This document shows, in pieces, positions 5,907-14,804 of a DNA stretch of 17,382 nt. Position 1 is the stretch's first letter; each line of letters starts with the position of its first letter. The DNA lies in the NCBI RefSeq assembly GCF_030151805.1, contig NZ_JASLCN010000285.1, positions 1 to 17,382 on the forward strand. Reading direction: 5' to 3'. Below the pieces are notes generated by a model. It did not search any database. It was not told the DNA's origin and saw only the letters and a program-made list of their open reading frames with translations. The DNA comes from Fluviicola sp. GTDB taxonomy: Bacteria; Bacteroidota; Bacteroidia; Flavobacteriales_D; Crocinitomicaceae. The translations under genes were made by a program, and so were the position numbers.

Positions 5907-6794
5907 ATGTTGACATTTATGATTATTGGTAACAAGATTACCGAAGCACGAAAAAAAGTAAACATTTCCCAGGCACAACTTGCGGAGCGTCTGTTCATCA
6001 GTCCACAGGCAGTTGGAAAATGGGAACGCGGAGAATCCATGCCGGACATTGTTACATTTAACCGTTTGGCAGAAATTCTGGGAGTTGATCTGAACTATTT
6101 CTCAGAAAGCTTTCAATCTGCTCCTTCCGAAGTTTCAGGCACGGAAACTTTACAGCCGCAAACGGAAGATCAAAAGAAGAAACCCAGCTGGGATATGTCT
6201 CGTCAGAACCTGGTTGATACGGACTTTTCGGGATTGAAAAACCTGAATGAGCGCTTCAAGTATACGAATATGCAGCGCTGCCAGTTTATTGATTCAGATT
6301 TGTCGGGACTGCTGCTAAAAAGCAACAACATCGATGGCTGTGATTTCACCCATTCGGATATCAGCAACAGCCAGATGCAAAATTCGTATCTGATCAATAA
6401 CTTATTTAAGGACTGTTTGCTGAAAGGAACTGAGTTTTCAAAGAGTTACATCGAGGGTTGTGATTTTTCCGGCACCAATTTTTCCGGAGTAATCTTTAAA
6501 TCAGGAGGTTTCGGGAAGAATACGGTTACAAACGCTGTCTGGAATCAAACTTCTTTCAATACCTCTCAGATCTCTGACGTGGTTTTCGAAGGTACTTTGG
6601 AAGATTGCTTCTTTGAAAATTGTTCATTTACGCGGGTTCAATTCCAGAATGCAACGCTTCTCAACACTTTCTTTAAGAACAACCGCAAATTGAATAAAGT
6701 TCAATTCGTTGACTGTAAAGTGGATAAGATTACCTACGCTTTTTTGAAGAACGGAAAAGCAGATTTGACAGGTTTAACAGTACTAACATCGTAA
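5907..6794 (+). CDS. XRE-family HTH protein fused to a pentapeptide-repeat-like domain
   Basis: A 295-residue cytoplasmic protein. Residues 7-65 are a clear XRE/Cro-type helix-turn-helix (ITEARKKVNISQAQLAERLF, then SPQAVGKWERGESMPD). A polar linker (70-98) leads to a region from about 100 to 275 with repeating five-residue periodicity, for example CDFTHSDISNSQM, CDFSGTNFSGVIF and DCFFENCSFTRVQF, typical of pentapeptide-repeat beta-helices. The HTH part should bind DNA; the helix may bind a ligand or protein, or serve in dimerisation. It is the first gene of an operon, five bases before an ABC exporter ATPase gene, so it is probably the local regulator of that exporter. ATG at 5919 is an alternative start closer to the domain. 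The ligand is unknown. Confidence 0.85.
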   Translation: MLTFMIIGNKITEARKKVNISQAQLAERLFISPQAVGKWERGESMPDIVTFNRLAEILGVDLNYFSESFQSAPSEVSGTETLQPQTEDQKKKPSWDMSRQNLVDTDFSGLKNLNERFKYTNMQRCQFIDSDLSGLLLKSNNIDGCDFTHSDISNSQMQNSYLINNLFKDCLLKGTEFSKSYIEGCDFSGTNFSGVIFKSGGFGKNTVTNAVWNQTSFNTSQISDVVFEGTLEDCFFENCSFTRVQFQNATLLNTFFKNNRKLNKVQFVDCKVDKITYAFLKNGKADLTGLTVLTS

Positions 6795-6799
6795 AAGCA

Positions 6800-7573
6800 A
6801 TGAGTATGTTACATCATGAAATCGCTATTTCGGTCAAAGACCTGAAGAAGTCCTACAAGAACGTTCCTGTATTGAATGGAGTAGATCTGCAGGTAACAAG
6901 CGGAAGTATTTTCGCCCTGCTCGGCTCCAATGGTTCCGGTAAGACAACCATCATTAAAATTCTCACCACGTTGCTGAAACAAGACAGCGGAACCGCAGTT
7001 GTTAACGGATTCGATGTAGGTTCAAATCCGGAAAACGTGCGGAAATCCATTAGTCTCACGGGACAATTTGCAGCCGTAGATGAGATTTTAACCGGTCGGG
7101 AAAACCTCACCATGATTGCCCGGTTGAGACATCTTGCGAATCCGCATCAAATGGTGGCTGATTTGCTCGAACGCTTTGGTTTGACTGATGCTGCCGACCG
7201 AAAAACGGCAACTTATTCGGGTGGAATGCGCCGCAGACTCGACATTGCAATGAGTCTCGTAGGAAAATCGCAGCTCGTCTTCCTGGACGAACCAACTACC
7301 GGACTTGATCCGGAAGCCCGGATTGAGGTATGGAAAATCATCAAAGAACTTGCTGATAGCGGCACAACGGTGTTTCTGACCACCCAATATCTGGAGGAGG
7401 CGGAACAACTGGCGGACCGGATTGCCATTCTTCATAACGGTACAATCATCGTGAGCGGTACGCTGGATGAATTGAAGAAACAGTTCCCACCTGCAAAAGT
7501 GGAGTACATTGAGAAACAGCCAACTTTGGAAGAAATCTTCCTTGCGATTATTGGCAAAAAAAACGAACAATAA
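6800..7573 (+). CDS. ABC exporter ATP-binding protein, DrrA-like
   Basis: A 257-residue ATPase that should power export by the permease encoded next. It has Walker A GSNGSGKTT (42-50), Q-loop Gln 89, signature YSGGMRR (139-145) and Walker B LVFLDEP (159-165). In LTTQYLEEAEQLADRI (193-208) Gln 196 stands where many ABC proteins have the switch histidine; this is normal for DrrA-type exporters. The C-terminal PTLEEIFLAI also fits the DrrA subfamily. It starts five bases after the HTH-pentapeptide gene and its stop lies one base before the permease ATG. DrrAB-like pairs export drugs, antibiotics or lipids; the substrate here is unknown. Confidence 0.93.
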   Translation: MSMLHHEIAISVKDLKKSYKNVPVLNGVDLQVTSGSIFALLGSNGSGKTTIIKILTTLLKQDSGTAVVNGFDVGSNPENVRKSISLTGQFAAVDEILTGRENLTMIARLRHLANPHQMVADLLERFGLTDAADRKTATYSGGMRRRLDIAMSLVGKSQLVFLDEPTTGLDPEARIEVWKIIKELADSGTTVFLTTQYLEEAEQLADRIAILHNGTIIVSGTLDELKKQFPPAKVEYIEKQPTLEEIFLAIIGKKNEQ

Positions 7574-7574
7574 G

Positions 7575-8342
7575 ATGGAAACTACAACGAATTATTTTTT
7601 CAAAGATATGGCTGTTATGCTTGGTCGTTCCATGCGCCATGTTTTCCGCAGCATGGATACAATCGTAACAGTTGCCATTATGCCTGTTGCACTGATGCTG
7701 CTGTTTGTCTATGTCTTAGGCGGAGCCATTGACAGCGGAACGGACAACTATGTGAATTACCTGTTGCCCGGTATATTGCTCATTGCCATTGCAAACAGTA
7801 TCGGCTACACGTGTTTCCGTTTGTTTAACGATGTCAAGCAGGGAATCTTTGAGCGCTTTCACTCCATGCCAATCTCGCGTTCTGCCGCATTGTGGGGACA
7901 TGTATTGACTTCCTTGCTCTCCAATATCATTTCGATTATCGTCATTATCCTTGTGGCCCTTATTATGGGTTTTCGTTCGCCTGCAGGAGTATTGCCCTGG
8001 CTTGCTGTGGGCGGTATTCTGACATTATTTACGCTTGCCTTGACCTGGATAGCAGTTATTGCAGGCTTGTCCGCAAAATCAGTTGATGGCGCTGTGGCAA
8101 TCGCTTACCCGATTCACTTCCTGCCTTTAATCAGTTCTGCATTCGTGCCAACCAGCTCGATGCCGGCGGGTGTTCGGGCCTTTGCTGAAAACCAACCCGT
8201 AACTTCGATTGTGGAAAGCATCCGTGCTTTACTTAATAATCAACCGGTAGGTACTGAGATTTGGATTGCGCTCTCCTGGTGTATCGGAATCACTTGCGCA
8301 GCTTACTTCGTTGCAATGAGGGTGTATAAAAAACGCATGTGA
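7575..8342 (+). CDS. ABC-2 type exporter permease, DrrB-like
   Basis: The ATG at 7575 follows the ATPase stop codon by one base and gives a 255-residue protein; an upstream in-frame ATG at 7509 would lie inside the ATPase gene and is less likely. About six hydrophobic membrane segments are visible (roughly residues 30-52, 60-80, 105-132, 139-165, 172-192 and 230-248). The ABC-2 signature region with RFHSMPISRSAALWGHVL lies between segments 2 and 3, and PISFLP-like PIHFLPLISSAFVPTSSMP follows segment 5. It should form the inner-membrane channel with the preceding ATPase. The operon of regulator, ATPase and permease is closed by the terminator at 8366-8400. Confidence 0.92.
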   Translation: METTTNYFFKDMAVMLGRSMRHVFRSMDTIVTVAIMPVALMLLFVYVLGGAIDSGTDNYVNYLLPGILLIAIANSIGYTCFRLFNDVKQGIFERFHSMPISRSAALWGHVLTSLLSNIISIIVIILVALIMGFRSPAGVLPWLAVGGILTLFTLALTWIAVIAGLSAKSVDGAVAIAYPIHFLPLISSAFVPTSSMPAGVRAFAENQPVTSIVESIRALLNNQPVGTEIWIALSWCIGITCAAYFVAMRVYKKRM

Positions 8343-8365
8343 GATTTGACTATCTTACCTGAAAG

Positions 8366-8400
8366 AAAAAGCGTTGCATCAGCAGCGCTTTTTGGTTTTT
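8366..8400 (+). terminator. Strong rho-independent terminator of the exporter operon
   Basis: AAAAAGCGTTGC (8366-8377) and GCAGCGCTTTTT (8382-8393) form a 12-bp stem with one G-U pair and a four-base ATCA loop, followed by another T-run. It starts 24 bases after the permease stop. Confidence 0.85.
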
Positions 8401-8754
8401 TGGCTATATCTTGTCTGAGAGTTTAGGTGATTTTTAACGTCATGCAGATTTTAATTTACATGCTATCTGCGGGAAAATTATTGTATCACTTATATTCCAA
8501 GACGCTGCAATGTGTTTAACAATCAAACACCTTTTAACTGAAACAAAATTCCTCGTCCGGAACTATCGAACTATTATGAGCTCAAGACCGGAATTCATTT
8601 CTAAAACTTATTTTTTTGATACTAATATTCATTAATCGGTATTCCAAAACGTTAACTTTATAGATACTCAAAAATGAACGAAATCAGACTAAAAGACTGT
8701 GACGGAATGGAGAACTTTGAACTGCAAGAAATCGAAAAAACAAATCAAAAGAAC
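8401..8754. other. Intergenic region with small inverted repeats, no clear gene
   Basis: This AT-rich stretch has GCAGAT (8444-8449) facing ATCTGC (8465-8470), and GTGTTT (8512-8517) facing AAACAC (8525-8530). A weak -7-like TAACTTTA is at 8653-8660. In-frame ATGs at 8674 and 8707 could extend the next gene but do not look like part of its domain. No RNA gene was recognised. Confidence 0.35.
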
Positions 8755-9414
8755 ATGAAATTAGATCATATTGAAATTCTAACGAATGAATTAAAGGCTA
8801 CAAAAGATTTTTATGAAAAAGTATTAGAACTTCCTGTTACGGAGTACAATTCCAAATCTGTCAACATAAAAATCGGATCATCTGCGCTTACATTTGTAGA
8901 AAACTTTGAAAAGTCAAATCCAATCTATCATTTGGCTTTTAACATACCCGAAAACAAATTGAATGAAGTAACCGAATGGTGTGCGAATCGCATTGAATTA
9001 ATCAAAAAAGAGGATGCGGTTTTGATAGCAGAATTTGAAAGTTGGAATGCAAACGCAGTATACTTTTATGATAACAATGGCAACCTATTGGAATTCATCG
9101 CCAGAAAGGACCTTCCTAATTCGGAAGCAGAAGCTTTCAGTAGTAAACAGATCTTAAACATTAGTGAAATTGGAATTGTGAAGGAAAATCCTTTAGACTT
9201 TGGAAATCGTTTGATTGAGGAATATGGGCTTAACTTCTTTGATAAAAACCAAAACAGTGAACTGTTTACTGCAATTGGAGACGATAACGGACTTTTGATA
9301 ATCGTCAAGGCTGGCAGAAACTGGTATCCAACAGAAATACCTGCAAAAAGATATCGGACAAAAATCGGATTAACGAATAAAGAACAAAGCAATATTATTG
9401 AAATTACAGCGTGA
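8755..9414 (+). CDS. VOC superfamily (glyoxalase/dioxygenase-like) protein
   Basis: From ATG 8755 the protein has 219 residues and opens with MKLDHIEILTNELKATKDFY, the standard first strand and helix of a vicinal-oxygen-chelate domain; a start at 8674 would add 27 residues of no evident family match. His 5, His 59 (IYHLAFNIPE) and Glu 113 (NGNLLEFIARKD) are well placed as metal ligands. The second half (about 130-219) looks like a second, shorter VOC module lacking clear ligands. Family members include glyoxalase I, extradiol dioxygenases and antibiotic-resistance binding proteins, so the reaction cannot be named. It stands alone, with no operon partner within 200 bases on either side. Confidence 0.8.
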   Translation: MKLDHIEILTNELKATKDFYEKVLELPVTEYNSKSVNIKIGSSALTFVENFEKSNPIYHLAFNIPENKLNEVTEWCANRIELIKKEDAVLIAEFESWNANAVYFYDNNGNLLEFIARKDLPNSEAEAFSSKQILNISEIGIVKENPLDFGNRLIEEYGLNFFDKNQNSELFTAIGDDNGLLIIVKAGRNWYPTEIPAKRYRTKIGLTNKEQSNIIEITA

Positions 9415-9686
9415 AAGTCTGCAGGTAACAACCCGTTTAGCATCAATTCAAAGGACTTGAAATTTGATTGATACGTATTCGTAAAAAATTTCTCTTGAGG
9501 TACATTCACTTTTCAGAAACAAATTGATCCCCGGATATCCGTAAATAGAAATTTGAAATAAAACAACAAGCACTCGCTTTTATGCTACTTTTACCTTCAG
9601 TTGAGAGTAGAAGCTCAGAGATCAGCAGCCGTAGAGGAAATCCCAACCGGCGTGATTGCAAAATTTACCTCTTAAAAAATCAGAAA

Positions 9687-10658
9687 ATGAAAATGCTCTA
9701 TTTCTCTTGTATTTGTTTGATCATTGTTTTTCAAACGGCCAATGCACAAGACAATCCTCAAAAGTACCTGGAGGAAGCTATTGGAATCATGAAGCAAAAC
9801 TCAGTCAACAAGGGTAAAATTAATTGGGATAAACTTTCGAAAGAGGCAATGGACTCTCTCTTAAATAAGAAAACGAATGAGGAAGTATATCCAATCATTA
9901 TTCAGGCAATTACTCAATTAGGAGATTATCATTCAAAGTTTGTTCAACCTGAAATCGTTCAGGCCTATATGAAAACTTATAACGAACTGGGCTTTGATTT
10001 TCCTTATCCGCAAGACAGTTTGATTGATGACCAGATAGCTTATATCACACTACCCGCACTGGGCAATTTGAATGCTGAGGATTGGAAGCTCTATGTCAGC
10101 GATTTTTACAAAAAGACAGAAATCTTAGATTCCAAAAATCCCAAAGCCTGGGTTATTGATTTACGTGAGAATGACGGAGGAATGTTTTCACCGATGTTTA
10201 AAGCAATTCAGCCCTTTTTGGATGTTCAAAAAGCGATCGGTTCGAAAGATACAGATGGGCAGATTAACTATTTCACCAGTAAGAATGAGCACATTTTTTT
10301 TGGCAATCATCTAATTGCAACAATCACTATCCCAACGATTAAACTGAAAAACAATCACATCCCCGTTTTTATACTGGTGAGTAAAAAAACAGCCAGCTCA
10401 GGAGAGTTTGTTGCAGCCAGTTTTGTTGGGCAAAAGAATGCAAAAATTATCGGTGTAAATACTCAAGGACTAACATCGGACAACTCAGACTTTCAATTAT
10501 CCGATGGAGCAATTTTAATCTTAACTACCGGAAATTTAGTAGATCGAAAAGAACATGAATACAGCGAAATAGGAAAGGGCATTTCACCGGACATCGAAGT
10601 GAAAACAGATGAATTGACCGCTTATATAAATGCTGTAAAAGAAAAGCTGAAACCCTAA
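9687..10658 (+). CDS. Secreted S41-family (C-terminal processing-like) peptidase
   Basis: A 323-residue protein from ATG 9687, chosen because MKMLYFSCICLIIVFQTANA followed by QD is a good Sec signal peptide; an in-frame ATG at 9582 would bury this signal behind 35 residues. GDYHSKF (79-85) matches the usual His-containing segment before the catalytic domain, AWVIDLRENDGG (154-165) is the family's core strand, and SKKTASSGEFVA (232-243) carries the nucleophile serine (S237 or S238). No PDZ domain is obvious between residues 85 and 110, so it resembles the short tricorn/CPBP-type S41 peptidases of Bacteroidota. It probably acts in the periplasm or outside the cell. The substrate is unknown. It converges on the outer-membrane protein gene. 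Confidence 0.85.
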   Translation: MKMLYFSCICLIIVFQTANAQDNPQKYLEEAIGIMKQNSVNKGKINWDKLSKEAMDSLLNKKTNEEVYPIIIQAITQLGDYHSKFVQPEIVQAYMKTYNELGFDFPYPQDSLIDDQIAYITLPALGNLNAEDWKLYVSDFYKKTEILDSKNPKAWVIDLRENDGGMFSPMFKAIQPFLDVQKAIGSKDTDGQINYFTSKNEHIFFGNHLIATITIPTIKLKNNHIPVFILVSKKTASSGEFVAASFVGQKNAKIIGVNTQGLTSDNSDFQLSDGAILILTTGNLVDRKEHEYSEIGKGISPDIEVKTDELTAYINAVKEKLKP

Positions 10659-10682
10659 TTCGATCAGAATTTTCTACTCTGT

Positions 10683-12083
10683 TTAAAAAGCCGCATTCAT
10701 ACTCATGTAAAACTCTCCCCGTTTGGAATCTTTGCTGGTTGCAAAGCTGTATTTGTTCCAGGCATAATCGAAGCTTAGCGTGGTGCGGGATTTTTCGCTC
10801 AGGATAAAACGCAAGCCCAATCCGTAGCCCGGGTTTACAAAGCGGAATTTTCCGTCGTATTTCAGGGGCTCACCCATCGCCATGAGGTATTCTTTCTTTT
10901 CGCTCAAGGAATGGGCGTTGACAAAAACAACTCCATTGATAAATTTCCAGATATGTCTTCTATATTCTACTTCTGCCGAAACGTAATTGTCTCCTCTGTA
11001 TCGAAATCCGGGAATTCCTCTTGTTCCGGTTGAATTCGGATCGGTGTTGTTTGCGGGCATGTTGATGTAAGGCCCGTTTCCAGCCATAAAAACCAGGTAT
11101 GAACGCACTCCGATGACATTCTTGTAAGATCCCAGCATGAAGTATTGCCTGTAATCTACTTTCCCGACACCAAAATTCTCTTCATTCCCGAAATCTTTGA
11201 TGTACAGGTTGTAGTTGAAGTTGAAATACGCTCCTTTTCTCGGTGTATTGATATTATCGCGGGAATCGTGCGTGACTCCGACTTTCAACCCGTTCGTGAA
11301 AACAGACTTTCCTGTGCCGTAGGGGTATAACTGAAACGGCGTTTTGAAGTATTTTGCCTGAATTGTTTCCGAAGACTGACTTCCCCAATCCGAAACAAAG
11401 GAACCCGGGATTTGTGAATCCTTGATGACAAAAGGAAGTGTTTGATCAATCGAATTCCAAAACTGCACCGCGTCCTGGTTCCGGTTATTCCCAATGTAAT
11501 CTACCGCGTGACGCACATTGTTATCGGATTGTTCGTAGACATAATTGATGTTGATTCCGCCGCCAAAAAACCAATTATTGCCTACTTTTTTCAAGAGCAT
11601 CTGGTCGATCGAAAATCCATTATTTTCCAATTGGGATGCCCATTTATCCGGAGTGTCCGAGCCGACTCCCCAGGTAAACATCGGGAAAATACGCCAATTC
11701 AAACTTCCCTGCAGAATCCATTTCTCGTCTTTGAAATACAGGAAGTTTTTAATGGCCAAAGTTGATTGCTCATTGGTGGTATACACTCCCGACAAGGTAA
11801 TGGCTGAAAACCGGGTCGTTTTATAATAACCGCCGATCACAAAAGCGCCATTTACAACACCTCCGTATGCTACTCCAACTACCGGATTGGATGAAATTAC
11901 CGGAATAGCACTGATGTAGACTTTCTTTTGCTTCACGGGTTTGTCTTTCTTTTCTGCTTTTTTCTTTTTAGAGGTGAAAAACTCGAAAATGGACATTTCC
12001 TCGTTGCTTTTTGTTTTTTCCTGTGACCTGGAATAAGGCGCTGTCAAGAGAATCAGCGCCAAAATATGGCAGCACTTTTTCAT
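10683..12083 (-). CDS. Outer-membrane beta-barrel protein, surface-antigen (Bac_surface_Ag)-like
   Basis: A 466-residue protein with a signal peptide (MKKCCHILALILLTAPYSRS, cleavage before QEK) and a short, very basic Lys-rich stretch (about 38-55). The rest is alternating-polarity sequence typical of an outer-membrane barrel, ending in a terminal phenylalanine (MNAAF), the usual assembly signal. GVTHDSRDNINTPRKGAYFNF (about 272-292) and GFRYRGDNYVSAEVEYRR (about 364-381) resemble BamA/TamA-type barrel segments, but no POTRA domains are present. It is therefore probably a stand-alone barrel of the surface-antigen family, function unknown. It begins 18 bases after the stop of the serine hydrolase gene and is probably co-transcribed with it. 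Confidence 0.82.
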   Translation of the reverse strand: MKKCCHILALILLTAPYSRSQEKTKSNEEMSIFEFFTSKKKKAEKKDKPVKQKKVYISAIPVISSNPVVGVAYGGVVNGAFVIGGYYKTTRFSAITLSGVYTTNEQSTLAIKNFLYFKDEKWILQGSLNWRIFPMFTWGVGSDTPDKWASQLENNGFSIDQMLLKKVGNNWFFGGGININYVYEQSDNNVRHAVDYIGNNRNQDAVQFWNSIDQTLPFVIKDSQIPGSFVSDWGSQSSETIQAKYFKTPFQLYPYGTGKSVFTNGLKVGVTHDSRDNINTPRKGAYFNFNYNLYIKDFGNEENFGVGKVDYRQYFMLGSYKNVIGVRSYLVFMAGNGPYINMPANNTDPNSTGTRGIPGFRYRGDNYVSAEVEYRRHIWKFINGVVFVNAHSLSEKKEYLMAMGEPLKYDGKFRFVNPGYGLGLRFILSEKSRTTLSFDYAWNKYSFATSKDSKRGEFYMSMNAAF

Positions 12084-12101
12084 AACTTGCTTCGTTAAGG
12101 A

Positions 12102-13451
12102 TTATTTTTTACTTAAAAGAAACTTTGCTACCGCGTGGTAAGCGGGTAACGAGTAAGGATCATTCGCCGCATTACCAGCAACCGGGTTCGAAGCAAATCT
12201 GACGAGCACCATTTCTGCTTTGGGATCTACATAAATCGTTTGACCGTGTACGCCTCGTGCGCAAAAAGCCCCATGTTCGTTGTTTGTGATCCACCACATG
12301 TTTCTGTAACTCCAGCCTTTGAGCAAAGTGTAGCCCGCTTTTTCAAAATGTGCTTTATCGCCCCCTTTTCTGATATCTTCTATTGCTGCTTTCGGGATAA
12401 TCTGCTGTTCATTGGCAAATCCGTTGTTCCGGATTAACTCTCCGAACCGGGCCATGTCGCGCAATCCCATATTGAATCCGCCTCCAGCAAACGGAATTCC
12501 TGATTCGTCTACGGAAAAATAAGCATCCTGTTCGGCCCCCATTTTCTGCCAGATTTTCTCAGAAAGTACTTCTGCCACGGATTTCCCCGTAACCCTGGAA
12601 ATAATCCATCCCAATACGTCTGAGTTGACGGTTTTGTACCCGAAAGCCGCTCCGTGTTCTCCTTTCTTTTTTACCAAAGGCAGGTATTCGTAATAGGTTC
12701 TTGGTCCGGTATATCCTTTTGGTTTGGGCAGCGGGTTTCCAGCAGCGGAGAATTGCCAGATTTCGGCATTGGGGTCTGCGTAATCTTCACTAAACTGCAA
12801 GGCGGTAGTCATATCGAGTACTTGTCTTACAGTTGCATCCCCAAAAGCAGAACTTGCCAGTTCGGGAACATAAAACGACACTTTTTTAGCCGGGTCGATC
12901 AGTCCTTCGTATACGAGCAAAATACCTAATGTTCCTACGATCGACTTGGTGACTGACATGGCTGCATGCTGGCCGTCTGCTTTCAATGCACCAAAATATT
13001 TTTCATAGACAATGGTTCCTTTGTGCATGATGATGATTCCATCTGCATAGGTTTGTGACAAGGATTCTTTCAGCGTCATTTTTGTATTGGAGCCAAGCGG
13101 TGTGAATGTGATGTCATCCATTCCCGGGTATCCGTTTTCCGGGATACTGCCGGCCATGCCAAACCCTTTCGGGACATTGACTGTAGGCATGAATTGCCGC
13201 ATGTGGGCAACACTCCATCTCAAAGCCGGAAATTGGAAAAAGCTTCCGTCGGCAAAATAAACGATCCGGTCTGCAGGTGGCGGAAAACCGGTCATCCACC
13301 CCATTTTGACGGGATCACTCTCTTCTGCATTTAAAAACGGTTGTTCTTCCTGCGCAAGTATCTCCTGATTATACAAAAGACATATCACGGGAATTAAAAA
13401 CAGGTTCCGAAGGTGAACAATGGATTGCTTCAGTGGGTAATTAACTTCCAT
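12102..13451 (-). CDS. Secreted serine hydrolase, class C beta-lactamase/transpeptidase fold
   Basis: A 449-residue protein with an N-terminal hydrophobic segment (about 15-33, ending LAQEEQ), so it is exported. The penicillin-binding-protein-like catalytic motifs are visible: S166-V-T-K169 in AMSVTKS, Tyr 272 with N276 in GYKTVNSD, and HGQ at 402-404 in place of KTG. This pattern is that of the broad beta-lactamase-related serine hydrolases (EstB, 6-aminohexanoate-dimer hydrolase and similar), which act as esterases, amidases or peptidases; true beta-lactamase activity is not implied. It is the first gene of a pair with the outer-membrane barrel downstream. No clear TAnnTTTG promoter was found upstream. 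Confidence 0.88.
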   Translation of the reverse strand: MEVNYPLKQSIVHLRNLFLIPVICLLYNQEILAQEEQPFLNAEESDPVKMGWMTGFPPPADRIVYFADGSFFQFPALRWSVAHMRQFMPTVNVPKGFGMAGSIPENGYPGMDDITFTPLGSNTKMTLKESLSQTYADGIIIMHKGTIVYEKYFGALKADGQHAAMSVTKSIVGTLGILLVYEGLIDPAKKVSFYVPELASSAFGDATVRQVLDMTTALQFSEDYADPNAEIWQFSAAGNPLPKPKGYTGPRTYYEYLPLVKKKGEHGAAFGYKTVNSDVLGWIISRVTGKSVAEVLSEKIWQKMGAEQDAYFSVDESGIPFAGGGFNMGLRDMARFGELIRNNGFANEQQIIPKAAIEDIRKGGDKAHFEKAGYTLLKGWSYRNMWWITNNEHGAFCARGVHGQTIYVDPKAEMVLVRFASNPVAGNAANDPYSLPAYHAVAKFLLSKK

Positions 13452-13779
13452 ACTTTCAAATATTGGTTAATACTCATTAAATTGATGTAGCAATTAAATT
13501 GCCCGATCAACCTACCCTCAGCGGGTATACTAGTGGTGTCTTACTTTGGAAGATAGGGTTAATTATTTGGAAAACCTAATCATTCGTTGACAAGGATTCA
13601 GATTTCATGCTGAAGCTGAACGGATAATCTGGAGCCAATGCTTTCAAAAAAATAAGCTTTTTGGCCTTTTAAACAACGTAAATCCGGACCGCAAAACAAA
13701 GTGAGGCGGATTTTCACCACCTACCTTTGTACCAGAAGATTACCGGTAATTAAACAATCATTTTTAAAATAGAAGGAAT
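13452..13779. other. Divergent intergenic region between serine hydrolase and SDR genes
   Basis: No gene is evident. It includes a small TACCC/GGGTA hairpin near 13513-13527, an AATTAAATT palindrome near 13491-13501, and TACCTTTG at 13722-13729, a good -7 box for the plus-strand gene. No TTG lies at the usual distance upstream of that box, so an activator such as the AraC protein encoded downstream could be needed. Confidence 0.4.
13722..13729 (+). promoter_or_regulatory. -7 box (TACCTTTG) of the SDR-AraC operon
   Basis: A full TAnnTTTG match about 50 bases before the ATG at 13780, without a matching -33 TTG. Confidence 0.5.
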
Positions 13780-14790
13780 ATGGAAACAACGAATTATCAA
13801 GGTGCATTACAGAAACCAATCGGTTCAGGATTCAATGCAACATCTACTGCAAGTGAGGTCATTCAAGGAATCGATCTGACGGGTAAGATTGCCGTTATCA
13901 CAGGAGGAAATGTTGGTATCGGATTGCAAACTACCAGGGTATTTTCAGAAGCCGGTGCAACGGTTATTGTTCTTGCAAGAGATGTCGAAAAAGCAATGAA
14001 AAACCTGAATGGAATTCCCAATGTCCGGGTAGAAAGCATGGATCTGATGAATCCGGCATCCATCGACGCGTTTGCGCAGGCCTTCATTTCATCAGGCAGT
14101 CCGCTGCATTTCCTGATCAACAATGCAGGGATTATGTGGGTTCCATACAGAACAGACAGCCGGGGTTTTGAATCTCAATTAGCGACCAATCACCTGGGTC
14201 ATTTTCAATTAACGGCACGTTTGTGGCCTGCGCTGAAAGCGGCACATGGTGCCCGTGTGGTCAATGTATCTTCATTCGGTCATCACTATTCGCCTTTTCA
14301 TTTCGAAGATCCAAACTTTGAGAGACGCGCATATGAAACCCTGCTTGGTTACGGTCAATCAAAAACTGCCATTAATTTATTTACTGTAGAATTGGATAAC
14401 CTGGCAAAAGCATTTCAAGTTCGTGCCTATGCGGTTCATCCGGGTTCGGTGGGCGGAACGGATTTGGCACGAGAGGCTTCTCCCGATCTCTTTAAACAAA
14501 TGGGAATCCTGGGAGATGACGGTACCATTCGTCCTGAAGTGGCTGCCACACTCAAAACGATTGAGCAGGGTGCAGCTACCACTGTTTGGTGTGCAACAAG
14601 TCCTGAACTGAATCAGTTAGGGGGTGTTTATTGCGAGGATGCAGATATTGCTGTATTGGATTTAGCCAATGATGCTGCGTCTTACAAGGGTGTTTTATCG
14701 GATTCTTTGGAAGAGAACAACGCTAAAAAACTATGGAAACTGAGCGAAGCAATGACACAGGTTTCTTTTGAAATTAAGTCGTATTTTTAG
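13780..14790 (+). CDS. Short-chain dehydrogenase/reductase (SDR), retinol-dehydrogenase/WWOX-like
   Basis: A 336-residue NAD(P)-dependent oxidoreductase. The cofactor motif TGGNVGIG is at 41-48, NNAG at 114-117, the active-site Asn at 137 in TNHLGHF, Ser 164 or 165 in VNVSSFGHH, and YGQSK with Tyr 191 and Lys 195. LARD after strand 2 (66-68 region) with Arg 67 suggests NADP(H) preference, though this is weak. The TNHLGHF and VNVSS..H pattern places it near the retinol-dehydrogenase/WWOX group. Its substrate is unknown. The AraC-family regulator gene begins 14 bases after its stop, so the two are very likely co-transcribed and the regulator probably controls this enzyme. Confidence 0.92.
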   Translation: METTNYQGALQKPIGSGFNATSTASEVIQGIDLTGKIAVITGGNVGIGLQTTRVFSEAGATVIVLARDVEKAMKNLNGIPNVRVESMDLMNPASIDAFAQAFISSGSPLHFLINNAGIMWVPYRTDSRGFESQLATNHLGHFQLTARLWPALKAAHGARVVNVSSFGHHYSPFHFEDPNFERRAYETLLGYGQSKTAINLFTVELDNLAKAFQVRAYAVHPGSVGGTDLAREASPDLFKQMGILGDDGTIRPEVAATLKTIEQGAATTVWCATSPELNQLGGVYCEDADIAVLDLANDAASYKGVLSDSLEENNAKKLWKLSEAMTQVSFEIKSYF

Positions 14791-14804
14791 TTCAGCAATA
14801 CAAG

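Noticed and set aside
8674..8754. Longer start for the VOC protein
   Set aside because: The added 27 residues do not match the family and ATG 8755 follows an A-rich leader typical of this genome; the longer form cannot be excluded.
9442..9468. Hairpin after the VOC gene as a terminator
   Set aside because: The stem (ATCAATTCAA against TTGAA-AT-TTGAT) needs a two-base bulge, is AT-rich and has no T-run after it.
9532..9541. CGGATATCCG palindrome as an operator
   Set aside because: A 10-base palindrome of this type can occur by chance and it lies about 145 bases before the next gene without a promoter beside it.
9582..9686. N-terminal extension of the S41 peptidase from ATG 9582
   Set aside because: It would place 35 residues of non-family sequence before a clear signal peptide; the start at 9687 explains the protein better.
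12102..13451. Antibiotic-resistance beta-lactamase
   Set aside because: The third motif is HGQ and the sequence around SVTK and YKTVN fits the general serine esterase/amidase group; resistance is not supported.
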